Of a stretch of DNA of 37,765 nucleotides, positions 10,014-17,689 are shown piece by piece. The stretch is taken from contig CAJTZJ010000017.1 of the NCBI GenBank assembly GCA_910583925.1, positions 1 through 37,765 on the forward strand. Direction: 5' to 3'. The notes beneath the pieces are model-generated. The model saw nothing but the letters and a program-made list of their open reading frames with translations. It was not told the origin of the DNA and made no database searches. Origin of the DNA: an uncultured Eubacterium sp. (GTDB taxonomy: Bacteria > Bacillota > Clostridia > Oscillospirales > Acutalibacteraceae). Positions within the stretch are counted from its first letter, which is position 1. The number at the start of each line of letters is the position of its first letter. Made by a program: the position numbers and the translations under genes.

Positions 10014-10041
10014 ATTGATAAGTGATACCCTATAAGGGTAT
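9992..10041 (+). promoter_or_regulatory. Two CsoR-type operator palindromes
   Basis: Site 1 (9992-10008) is ATACC-N7-GGTAT and lies between the -35 and -10 boxes. Site 2 (10025-10041) is ATACCC-TATAA-GGGTAT, a perfect palindrome just downstream of the expected start. Both resemble known CsoR operators with TACCC/GGGTA arms (family knowledge). Their centres are 33 nt apart, about three helical turns. Confidence 0.8.
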
Positions 10042-10055
10042 AAAGGAGTTTCAAT

Positions 10056-10355
10056 ATGGATAATTGTAATTGCGGATTCAAAACCAAAAGGCGTGATGAT
10101 GCGGAATATAAATCTCTTATTAACCGCTTAAATCGAATTGAAGGGCAAATCAGAGGAATTAAAGGTATGGTAGAAAAGAATGCGTACTGTACCGATATTA
10201 TTACGCAGGTTGCCGCAGCAAATGCCGCATTAAATTCTTTTAATAAAGAGCTGTTATCAACGCATATTAAAACCTGTGTAGCAGATGATATAAAAGCAGG
10301 GAAGACGGAAACTGTTGATGATCTTCTTGCAACACTGCAAAAATTAATGAAATGA
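10056..10355 (+). CDS. csoR: Copper-sensing repressor CsoR
   Basis: A 99-residue all-helical repressor of the CsoR/RcnR family. C45, H70 and C74 have the same 25 and 4 spacing as the Cu(I) ligands of characterised CsoR proteins, which separates it from RcnR or CstR relatives. The helix with NRLNRIEGQIRGIKGM is the family core. An extra N-terminal CNC pair (C4, C6) is present. It should bind the two palindromes upstream and release them on Cu(I) binding. It sits directly before copA, whose start is 11 nt past the csoR stop. Strong ribosome binding site AAAGGAG. Confidence 0.94.
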   Translation: MDNCNCGFKTKRRDDAEYKSLINRLNRIEGQIRGIKGMVEKNAYCTDIITQVAAANAALNSFNKELLSTHIKTCVADDIKAGKTETVDDLLATLQKLMK

Positions 10356-10366
10356 TTGAGGTAATT

Positions 10367-12859
10367 ATGAAGGAATTTGATATAACAGGTATGTCCTGCG
10401 CCGCTTGCAGTGCAAGGATTGAAAAGGCAGTCAGTACGGTTGACGGCGTTGAAATGGTTTCTGTTAATCTCTTAACCAATTCAATGGCCGTTGGCGGAAG
10501 CGCCGATAATCATGATATTATAAACGCCGTTGTAAATGCCGGATATGGTGCAGAAGTAAAATCCGATAAACCAATAAAAAATACAAATAAAGATGCTTTA
10601 AAAGATGAGCAGACACCGCTTTTGATTAAGAGGCTGATTTCGTCAGTTGTTCTTCTTATTCCGCTTATGTATGTTTCTATGGGGCATATGATGTGGGGTT
10701 GGTGGATTCCCGATTTTCTGAACAATCATATCGGAATTGCTCTTTTTCAGCTTGTGTTTACGATAGCAATTATGGTAATCAATCAAAAATTTTTTATAAG
10801 TGGTTTCAAAGGTTTGCTTCACAAAGCTCCGAATATGGATACCCTTGTTGCGCTTGGCTCTGGAGCTGCCTTTGGCTATAGTCTTGTAATAATGTTTTTG
10901 ATGTCCTATGAAATATCGGTTGGCAATACAGCTTCAGCGCATGCCTATATGCACGATTTGTATTTTGAATCTGCCGCAATGATCTTAACGCTGATAACAG
11001 TCGGAAAAACGCTTGAAGCATATTCAAAAGGGAAAACGACAAATGCACTGAAAAGCCTGATGAAGCTTGCTCCTGATACGGCAATAGTTGTTAAGGATGG
11101 AAAAGAGCAGGTAGTTCCTGCTGAAACTGTTGAGGTAGGCGATATTTTCGTAGTTAGAGCAGGGGAAAGTATTCCTGTTGATGCTGTAATTTTAAAAGGG
11201 GAAAGTGCTGTTGATGAATCAGCGTTAACCGGAGAAAGTATTCCCGTTGATAAAAAGGCAGGTGATAAGGTCTCTGCTGCAACGATTAATCAAAGCGGTT
11301 TTATTGAATGCAGAGCAGTATCTGTCGGGCAGGATACGGCTATATCCAAAATCATTAAAATGGTTTCGGATGCTTCGGCAACGAAAGCCCCTATAGCAAA
11401 AATTGCTGATAAGGTCTCAGGTGTATTTGTTCCTGTTGTAATGTGTATTGCGCTTGTTACGATGATTATATGGCTTATATCAGGTCAGAGCATCGGTTTT
11501 TCGCTTGCAAGGGGTATATCTGTTTTAGTTATCAGCTGCCCATGTGCACTTGGTTTGGCAACTCCTGTTGCTATAATGGTAGGAAGCGGAAAAGGCGCTA
11601 AAAACGGCATACTTTTTAAAACAGCTGAAAGCCTTGAAATTACCGGCAAAACCGATATTGTTTGCCTTGATAAAACAGGTACGGTAACTGAAGGCAATCC
11701 GTCTGTTACGGATATAAAATCAGATGATGAAGAAAAGCTTTTGTCACTTGCTTATGCCATTGAAAGTAAAAGTGAGCATCCCTTATCAAAAGCCATTATT
11801 AAATATTGTGAAGATAAGGGCATTTTGCTGCTTAATGCTGAAAATTCTAAAGTGATTGCAGGAAACGGACTTTTTGCAGAGGTTAATTCAGTTAAAGTTT
11901 ATGGCGGAAATGCTGAATATATCAGCAAACAAACAAATATTCCCGATGAATATGCCACTTATGCCGATTTCTTATCATTGAACGGAAAAACCCCTCTTTT
12001 CTTTGCCGCTCAAAGTGAGTTTTTGGGAGTTATTGCAGTTGCCGATACTGTTAAGCAATCAAGTAAAGCTGCGGTTGATAATCTGAATAATATGGGTGTA
12101 TCTGTTGTTATGATAACAGGGGATAACGAGGAAACTGCGAATGCAATTGCAAAGCAGGTTGGAATTGAGAATGTTATTTCTAAAGTTTTGCCAAACGGCA
12201 AGGAAGAAAAGATAAGGCAATTATCTGAATATGGTAATGTTGCTATGGTAGGAGATGGTATCAATGATGCTCCGGCTTTGACCAGAGCAAGTACGGGTAT
12301 TGCTATCGGTGCGGGAACTGATGTTGCAATTGATGCAGCCGATGTAGTTCTGATGCGGAGTGATCCTGTTGATATACCATCAGCTATAACGCTTTCAAGA
12401 AAGGTTATTCAGAATATAAAAGAAAACTTATTCTGGGCATTTATTTATAATATTATTGGTATTCCTGTTGCTGCCGGTGTGCTTTATCCTGCATTTGGTA
12501 TTACACTGAATCCTATGCTCGGTGCCGCAGCAATGAGCCTTTCAAGCTTTTGTGTTGTTATGAATGCTTTAAGGCTGAATATCGTTAATATAAATAAAAT
12601 TACACATAAAAAATCTAACAGAAAGGAAATAAATATGAGCATTTTTAAAAAAGACAGCAAGCCTTATATTGTTATTGAGGGAATGATGTGTGCCCACTGT
12701 GAGGCTCATGTTACGGAAGCATTGAAGAAGATTGGTGTTGATGTAACAGCCGATCATTCAAAAAACAGAGCTGTTATAAACAGCGGCGAAATTGATGAAG
12801 CCGCAATTAAACAGGCTGTAACGGATGCAGGCTATAAATTTGTGGAAATAAAAAAATAG
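10367..12859 (+). CDS. copA: Cu(I)-exporting P1B-type ATPase with fused C-terminal CopZ-like domain
   Basis: An 830-residue copper efflux ATPase. An N-terminal heavy-metal domain carries GMSCAAC (C11, C14). Then come TGES in the actuator, the membrane metal site C391-P-C393, phosphorylation site D435 in DKTGT, SEHPLSKA in the nucleotide domain, and GDGINDAP. The normal CopA end (near LRLNI) is followed by a basic linker and a second metal-binding domain with C775-A-H-C778. C-terminal placement is unusual. An internal ATG at codon 757 has its own ribosome binding site, so a free 74-residue CopZ-like chaperone may also be made. I prefer the ATG at 10367 (GAGG 5 nt upstream); an in-frame ATG at 10352 overlaps the csoR stop. 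Confidence 0.93.
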   Translation: MKEFDITGMSCAACSARIEKAVSTVDGVEMVSVNLLTNSMAVGGSADNHDIINAVVNAGYGAEVKSDKPIKNTNKDALKDEQTPLLIKRLISSVVLLIPLMYVSMGHMMWGWWIPDFLNNHIGIALFQLVFTIAIMVINQKFFISGFKGLLHKAPNMDTLVALGSGAAFGYSLVIMFLMSYEISVGNTASAHAYMHDLYFESAAMILTLITVGKTLEAYSKGKTTNALKSLMKLAPDTAIVVKDGKEQVVPAETVEVGDIFVVRAGESIPVDAVILKGESAVDESALTGESIPVDKKAGDKVSAATINQSGFIECRAVSVGQDTAISKIIKMVSDASATKAPIAKIADKVSGVFVPVVMCIALVTMIIWLISGQSIGFSLARGISVLVISCPCALGLATPVAIMVGSGKGAKNGILFKTAESLEITGKTDIVCLDKTGTVTEGNPSVTDIKSDDEEKLLSLAYAIESKSEHPLSKAIIKYCEDKGILLLNAENSKVIAGNGLFAEVNSVKVYGGNAEYISKQTNIPDEYATYADFLSLNGKTPLFFAAQSEFLGVIAVADTVKQSSKAAVDNLNNMGVSVVMITGDNEETANAIAKQVGIENVISKVLPNGKEEKIRQLSEYGNVAMVGDGINDAPALTRASTGIAIGAGTDVAIDAADVVLMRSDPVDIPSAITLSRKVIQNIKENLFWAFIYNIIGIPVAAGVLYPAFGITLNPMLGAAAMSLSSFCVVMNALRLNIVNINKITHKKSNRKEINMSIFKKDSKPYIVIEGMMCAHCEAHVTEALKKIGVDVTADHSKNRAVINSGEIDEAAIKQAVTDAGYKFVEIKK
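12621..12637 (+). promoter_or_regulatory. Internal ribosome binding site and start for a CopZ-like peptide
   Basis: GAAAGGAAAT (12621-12630) is followed at normal spacing by an in-frame ATG (12635). Translation from here to 12859 gives a 74-residue protein beginning MSIFKKDSKP, the size and fold of a stand-alone CopZ. Initiation is inferred only. Confidence 0.55.
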
Positions 12860-12865
12860 TATGCA

Positions 12866-12888
12866 AAAGCCCCACATAGTGGGGCTTT
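12866..12888. terminator. Bidirectional terminator between copA and the VanW gene
   Basis: A perfect 10-bp stem, AAAGCCCCAC / GTGGGGCTTT with an ATA loop, between two convergent genes. The minus strand reads into a long T run, the plus strand into a weaker one. Confidence 0.88.
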
Positions 12889-12903
12889 CAATTTGTTCTT
12901 TAT

Positions 12904-14622
12904 TTAATATTTTGAATAAGCAGTATAGTTTACTTTTTTGTTCACTGTTCTTTTAAGAGTGAAGTTTTTTCCTTTCTGCGTAACTTTAAGTGAAACTGTC
13001 GGCGGAGCGGCTTTTACCTTTGTATAAAAGCTGCAGGTAATTTTACCATTTTTTACAGTCATTACAACTTTTATCGGATACTTCGTTGTGTTTTTCCACT
13101 TGAAATCCTGAACCGTTTCATATATGGCAGCATCTCTGCCAAGAGGAACATATGCTACTCTTTCATTATGCTGATGTCTTTCAACAATGCCCATATTCGC
13201 ATTCAGTGCACAGTTGAACATAGTTGATGCAACCTGGCAGATTCCTCCGCCGATACCTGTTCCCGATGCGTTAAAAACTGCTGCAGGCTTATATCCCTTA
13301 GCTTTTGTTCTCGGGCCTACAATTTTATTGAATGAAAATGTCTGTCCGGGCTGAATAATTGTGCCTGATATTGCTTTTGAAGCAATTTTTAAGTTTGTTG
13401 TTCTGTTTACATTTTTTTCATCATAATAAGAAGAATAGGATTTGTAAAGATTGGAATAGCTGGTACTTATCGGAGAAGAGTACGCACCATAGTATGTTTT
13501 ATTTTTGTATGTATAATATGCTCTGATTTTAACATAGTAGGTTGCGTTTTTATTGACATTCTTTATGCTATATGCTGTTTTGGAATAGCCCGGAACATTT
13601 ACGGCTTTTGCATTTTTAAAGTTCTTATCCGTGCTGTATGCAATTCTGTAACCTGAAGATCTTGTTTTTTTCCAATTCACTTTAATTGTTGATCCGCTTT
13701 TTGTAACTGAGGTTAAAGTAACCTTTGCAGGATTTGTTGCTTCTATTACAACAGAGCTGTAATCGCCGTAATAAATTGTTTTTCCGTCGCTTAATTGCTT
13801 ATATGCCCGCATTTTAAAGTTGTAAGCAGCAGATGAATCAAGTCCGGTTACTGTATAGCTTGTTTTGTCGGCAGAAACCTTCTTTACCTGCACATATTTT
13901 TTATTAACCCAATCATACCTTACAATCTGATATCCTGTAATATTTGTAAGCTTACTCCAGCTGAGCGTAATGCTGTTTGTAGTTTTGCTTTTGGCTTTAA
14001 AACCTGTTACCTTCTTTGGCAGGATTTTGAAAGTCTTTTTTATTGATCCTGTAAAATTCTTTGTACCTACGGCTGTTACTGTAGCTTTTCCGATATTCTT
14101 GTTAGCAGAATATTTAACTTCAAATTCAGTTTTGTGAACAAGTTTAATCTTTTTTCCGTTTTTATTCCAATATACCGATATAGAAGGGTATATATTTTTT
14201 CCTGTATATTCAGCACTTGTATAATTAAGAGAAGCTGTAAAAGCTTTATCGGAAATGTTTATCGGCTTAATGGTAAATGTTTTACTCAGATTGCCTTTAT
14301 ATTTATTTTTACACGCTATTTTAACTGTAGCTTTACCTGCATTTTTATTGTTGGAATAGCTCACATCGTAATCGGTACCTTTAGTAAGTGTAACTTTTTT
14401 GCCGTTATCGTCAGTATAAATAACAGTCGATATCGGCTTTATTTCATTGGCGTTATAGATAAAAGAGGTTGCATTTAGCTTTATATCCGTATTTTCGCTT
14501 GTTATACTGATTGGTGTTATATCTGTACTGTCTGTAGTTTCTTCAGCATAGGCATTAAATGCAAAAGCAGTGCATACTGCCATTATAAAAAACGCTAAAA
14601 CAATTGATAATTTCCTTTTCAT
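12904..14622 (-). CDS. Secreted VanW-domain protein with Ig-like and fibronectin III modules
   Basis: A 572-residue exported protein: signal peptide about 1-26 ending AYA, two Ig-like repeats (about 45-120 and 125-200) sharing the pattern YS-x-NKN-x-GKATV ... KTF-x-I, two fibronectin III-like domains (about 200-295 and 295-390), then a VanW domain (about 400-525) with PGQTFSFN and GGGICQVASTMFN. VanW is named from vancomycin operons but its biochemical role is unsettled; the modules suggest cell-surface or wall interaction. The protein is Lys/Tyr-rich, and no sortase motif or C-terminal membrane segment is visible. Ribosome binding site AAGGAGA. It may share a transcript with the upstream M24 peptidase (60-nt gap). 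Confidence 0.88.
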   Translation of the reverse strand: MKRKLSIVLAFFIMAVCTAFAFNAYAEETTDSTDITPISITSENTDIKLNATSFIYNANEIKPISTVIYTDDNGKKVTLTKGTDYDVSYSNNKNAGKATVKIACKNKYKGNLSKTFTIKPINISDKAFTASLNYTSAEYTGKNIYPSISVYWNKNGKKIKLVHKTEFEVKYSANKNIGKATVTAVGTKNFTGSIKKTFKILPKKVTGFKAKSKTTNSITLSWSKLTNITGYQIVRYDWVNKKYVQVKKVSADKTSYTVTGLDSSAAYNFKMRAYKQLSDGKTIYYGDYSSVVIEATNPAKVTLTSVTKSGSTIKVNWKKTRSSGYRIAYSTDKNFKNAKAVNVPGYSKTAYSIKNVNKNATYYVKIRAYYTYKNKTYYGAYSSPISTSYSNLYKSYSSYYDEKNVNRTTNLKIASKAISGTIIQPGQTFSFNKIVGPRTKAKGYKPAAVFNASGTGIGGGICQVASTMFNCALNANMGIVERHQHNERVAYVPLGRDAAIYETVQDFKWKNTTKYPIKVVMTVKNGKITCSFYTKVKAAPPTVSLKVTQKGKNFTLKRTVNKKVNYTAYSKY

Positions 14623-14682
14623 AATAATTCTCCTTATAATATGATATACGATAAATAATAATCGCAGTGCAATTATTTTATT

Positions 14683-15750
14683 CTAAACAATCAGTAAATT
14701 CTTATCTACAGTGGATATATCCGTACATCCATTTTCTGTAACAATGCAAACATCTTCAATTCGGATTCCGAATTTATCCGGTATATAAATTCCCGGTTCA
14801 ACAGAAGTTATATTTCCGGCTTCATAAGTATACTTACTGTTAGGGGAGGAAACATAACCCTCATGAATATCAAGTCCTACACCGTGCCCCAATGAATGCC
14901 TGAAATATTTTCCCATTTTCTTTTCTTCAAGAACATCATAAGCAGCCTTGTAAACATCAGCACATTTAACACCGCTTTTCAGTGCATCTATTCCTGCAAG
15001 CTGAGCTTTTAAGACAAGGTTGTACATCTCTTTCATCTCATCTGATACACTTCCGACAGCTATTGTGCGTGTCATATCCGAATGGTATCCCTTATAAGTT
15101 GCACCAAAATCAAATAAAACAAAATCGCCGCTTTCAATTTTTTTGTCACTCGGAACCCCATGCGGCAGGGAAGTATGAGTTCCTGTTAAGAGAATCGTTG
15201 AAAATGATAATCCGTCTGAACCGTTTTTAGCCATCAAATAATCAAAATATGCCTGAAGCTCTTTTTCACTTTTGCCTGTTTTTACAAAATTCAAAAGCTC
15301 AAGAAAGCTTTTTTCAGCAATGTCATTTGCTTTAATCATCATTTCAATTTCTTCATTTGATTTGATATTTCTGATTTTCATCAGTTTGTCATCAATACCG
15401 ATAAAATCACAATGCGTTGCTTCCTTAAAAGTATAAAATGATTTCAGCGATATTGTTTCGTTTTCATAGGCAATTGTTTTAATAGAGTTTTTTTTGCAAA
15501 GCTCGGCAACAGTGTCGGAAAATTTATTTGCAATTTCTATAGCGGAAAGTCCTGTTTCTTTTGCATGGCATTCCGCTTCTTCGGTATATCTTGAATCAAC
15601 TATATGATAGCCGCTTCCGTTTTTCAATAACAGAACAACACCCTCGCTTGGCGAAAATCCGCAAAGATAATGCATATTGCTTTCGTTTAAAAGAAGCAAA
15701 GCATCACAATTTAAGTCTTTCATCAGCTTAAGACAGTTCTCAATTCTCAT
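14683..15750 (-). CDS. M24 metallopeptidase (Xaa-Pro aminopeptidase/dipeptidase)
   Basis: A 355-residue cytoplasmic peptidase with a creatinase-like N-terminal domain (1 to about 125) and a pita-bread catalytic domain. All five metal ligands of the family are visible: D214, D225, H289, E318 and E332, within DFGA, HSDMTRT, HSLGHGVGLDIHEG, SVEPG and RIED. It probably releases N-terminal residues before proline. PepP and PepQ types are hard to separate from sequence alone. The AAAGG ribosome binding site lies about 13 nt from this ATG, longer than ideal. A four-codon frame (ATG at 15761) ends in a TGA overlapping the start and may help coupling. Confidence 0.92.
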   Translation of the reverse strand: MRIENCLKLMKDLNCDALLLLNESNMHYLCGFSPSEGVVLLLKNGSGYHIVDSRYTEEAECHAKETGLSAIEIANKFSDTVAELCKKNSIKTIAYENETISLKSFYTFKEATHCDFIGIDDKLMKIRNIKSNEEIEMMIKANDIAEKSFLELLNFVKTGKSEKELQAYFDYLMAKNGSDGLSFSTILLTGTHTSLPHGVPSDKKIESGDFVLFDFGATYKGYHSDMTRTIAVGSVSDEMKEMYNLVLKAQLAGIDALKSGVKCADVYKAAYDVLEEKKMGKYFRHSLGHGVGLDIHEGYVSSPNSKYTYEAGNITSVEPGIYIPDKFGIRIEDVCIVTENGCTDISTVDKNLLIV

Positions 15751-15785
15751 ATTATTTTCATAGCCTTTCTTAGTTTATATATCTA

Positions 15786-15814
15786 ATTATAAAATTTTAA
15801 TTACAATATGTCAA
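15786..15814 (-). promoter_or_regulatory. Sigma-A promoter of the M24 peptidase
   Basis: On the minus strand: TTGACA (15814-15809), a 17-nt spacer and TATAAT (15791-15786), a perfect match. Its -35 box is one arm of the palindrome shared with the divergent promoter. Confidence 0.9.
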
Positions 15815-15825
15815 TTGAATTGACA
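15809..15825. promoter_or_regulatory. 17-bp palindrome holding both divergent -35 boxes
   Basis: TGTCAAT-TGA-ATTGACA. Each arm contains a TTGACA hexamer pointing outward. A regulator binding here would block both directions at once; it may also be chance placement of two promoters. Confidence 0.7.
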
Positions 15826-15848
15826 ACTGGTATATTTTGTGATAATTT
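15820..15848 (+). promoter_or_regulatory. Probable promoter of the arabinofuranosidase gene
   Basis: TTGACA at 15820-15825. The -10 is uncertain: TAATTT (15843-15848) at 17 nt, or GATAAT (15841-15846) at 15 nt with an upstream TG. Both are weaker than the divergent promoter. Confidence 0.55.
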
Positions 15849-15877
15849 TAAAAAAATTATATTTTGGAGTAAAAATT

Positions 15878-17365
15878 ATGGAAAAGTATTTAATTAATCC
15901 AAATCAGAAAATCAGCAAAATCAATAAGGATATTTACGGCCATTTCAGCGAGCATCTCGGAAGATGTATTTATGATGGAATTTATGTTGGTGAAAATTCC
16001 AAGATTCCTAATGTTAACGGAATGAGATGTGATGTTGTAAATGCACTTAAGGAAATGGGCATTCCCGTTCTTCGCTGGCCGGGAGGCTGCTTTGCAGATG
16101 AATATCACTGGAAGGACGGCGTTGGTCCAAAGGAAGGCAGAAAGAAAATGATCAATACGCATTGGGGCGGTGTTGTTGAAGATAATTCCTTTGGTACTCA
16201 TGAATATTTTGAGCTTTGCAGACAGCTTGGTTGCGATACATATATAAACGGAAATGTTGGTTCAGGCTCCGTTCAGGAAATGAATGAATGGGTTGAGTAT
16301 ATGACCTTTGACGGTGTTTCTCCTATGGCAGAGCTTCGCAAACAGAATGGTCAGGATAAGCCATGGAAAATCAAGTATTTCGGTGTCGGCAATGAATCAT
16401 GGGGCTGCGGCGGCAATATGGATCCCGAATATTACGGATGTCTTTATAAAAGGTATAATACTTATGTAAGAGATTATGACGGAAACAACCGAATTAAAAG
16501 AATTGCCTGCGGTCCGAACGGCAGTGATTATCACTGGACAAAAGAGGTAATGGATAAGGTTAAGCATCAAGCACAGGGTATTGCTCTTCATTATTATACA
16601 TTGCCTACAGGCGATTGGGGACATAAGGGTTCATCAACTGAATTTGATATAAAGGAATATAATTCAACTATCTGTAAGGCTTATAAAATGGAAGAGCTTA
16701 TTAACAATCATCTTGCAGTTATGGATTCTGTTAATCCTCAGAAATGGGTTAAGCTGATAATTGATGAATGGGGAACATGGTATGATGTTGAGCCTGGCAC
16801 TAATCCCGGATTTCTGTATCAGCAAAATACAATGCGTGATGCTGTTGTAGCTGCATTGACTCTTAATATCTTCAATAAGCACGCTGACAGAATTATGATG
16901 GCTAATATCGCACAGACAGTTAATGTTCTTCAGGCTGTTATTCTTACCGAAGCTGATAAAATGGTTCTTACTCCGACTTATCATGTTTTCAAAATGTATA
17001 AAGATCATCAGGAAAACACCCTTGTTGGTTCTTATATTACAACGGATGAAATTGATTCAGCTAATGATAAGAAAAAGTTCCCTCAGCTTCTTGAATCTGC
17101 TTCCGTTGATGAAAACGGAAATATTTATTCTACTATAACAAATACATCTGCAACAAAGTCTGCTAAAATCAAATGTCAGATTGCTGATACTAAGGTAAAA
17201 TCAATTAAAGCAGAAATTTTAACTGGGGATATTCACGATAAAAATGATTTTGAAAATGCAGATGCTGTTAAAACAGTGAACTTCTCTGATTTCAGACAGC
17301 TGAAGGATGGCTTTACTGCAACAATCCCTGCTTGCTCAGTTGTTAAATTCGTAATTGAAAAGTAA
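15878..17365 (+). CDS. GH51 alpha-L-arabinofuranosidase, intracellular
   Basis: A 495-residue glycoside hydrolase of family 51, clan GH-A. The predicted acid/base is E173 in GVGNESWGCGG and the nucleophile E297 in LIIDEWGTW; other conserved segments are GHFSEHLGRCIYDGI at the N-terminus and RWPGGCFADEYHW. It has no signal peptide, so it should act in the cytoplasm on imported arabinose-containing oligosaccharides from plant hemicellulose or pectin. The start is the ATG at 15878 with GGAG 8 nt upstream; the frame is open further upstream but lacks a better site. Its stop overlaps the next gene's start (TAATG). No sugar transporter is adjacent. Confidence 0.95.
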   Translation: MEKYLINPNQKISKINKDIYGHFSEHLGRCIYDGIYVGENSKIPNVNGMRCDVVNALKEMGIPVLRWPGGCFADEYHWKDGVGPKEGRKKMINTHWGGVVEDNSFGTHEYFELCRQLGCDTYINGNVGSGSVQEMNEWVEYMTFDGVSPMAELRKQNGQDKPWKIKYFGVGNESWGCGGNMDPEYYGCLYKRYNTYVRDYDGNNRIKRIACGPNGSDYHWTKEVMDKVKHQAQGIALHYYTLPTGDWGHKGSSTEFDIKEYNSTICKAYKMEELINNHLAVMDSVNPQKWVKLIIDEWGTWYDVEPGTNPGFLYQQNTMRDAVVAALTLNIFNKHADRIMMANIAQTVNVLQAVILTEADKMVLTPTYHVFKMYKDHQENTLVGSYITTDEIDSANDKKKFPQLLESASVDENGNIYSTITNTSATKSAKIKCQIADTKVKSIKAEILTGDIHDKNDFENADAVKTVNFSDFRQLKDGFTATIPACSVVKFVIEK

Positions 17366-17619
17366 TGAAACAGCTTTGTAAAAAATGTCTTTTGCTGGAG
17401 GCAGGGGAGAATGCAGCTTTCCAAACCATTTCAGATTATTTGGATACTCTTGATAAAGCTTTATTAGTTGGAAATGAGTTGTATAATAAAAGGCTTGCAT
17501 TCTGTAAGAAATGTGAATATTTGATTTCGGGAATGTGCAGAAAATGCGGCTGCTATGTTGAAATCAGAGCGGCTTTGAAAGATAAAGCCTGCCCGGATTA
17601 TGACAGTAAAAAATGGTAA
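17365..17619 (+). CDS. Small cysteine-rich putative zinc-binding protein
   Basis: An 84-residue protein with clustered cysteines: CKKC near residue 5, a second CKKC at about 47-50, and CRKCGC at about 58-63, enough for one or two zinc knuckles. It resembles short uncharacterised Clostridia proteins that I associate with DUF6171, but function is not known. The start codon overlaps the arabinofuranosidase stop, so it is translationally coupled to it. A long terminator follows. It may bind metal or another protein; no DNA-binding helix is evident. Confidence 0.78.
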   Translation: MKQLCKKCLLLEAGENAAFQTISDYLDTLDKALLVGNELYNKRLAFCKKCEYLISGMCRKCGCYVEIRAALKDKACPDYDSKKW

Positions 17620-17622
17620 GTA

Positions 17623-17665
17623 AAACAGCATGGAAAATTAATATTTTCTGTGCTGTTTATTTTTC
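17623..17665 (+). terminator. Rho-independent terminator after the Cys-rich gene
   Basis: A 16-bp stem (arms 17623-17638 and 17643-17658, two G-U pairs) with a TAAT loop, then a T-rich tail. It separates the arabinofuranosidase operon from the next gene. Confidence 0.82.
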
Positions 17666-17689
17666 TTTAAATGTACCCATATTATTTAT

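Noticed and set aside
12590..12640. Programmed frameshift making a copper chaperone as in E. coli copA
   Set aside because: The CopZ-like domain is in the same frame as copA, so no frameshift is needed; internal initiation fits better.
14134..14478. A 114-codon plus-strand frame opposite the VanW gene
   Set aside because: The Lys-, Asn- and Tyr-rich repeats of the VanW gene give Phe/Ile-rich open frames on the other strand; no start signal is present.
15747..15761. Four-codon frame (Met-Lys-Ile-Ile) before the M24 peptidase as a leader peptide
   Set aside because: Its ATG is only 2 nt from the AAAGG, too close for good initiation; too short to claim on its own.
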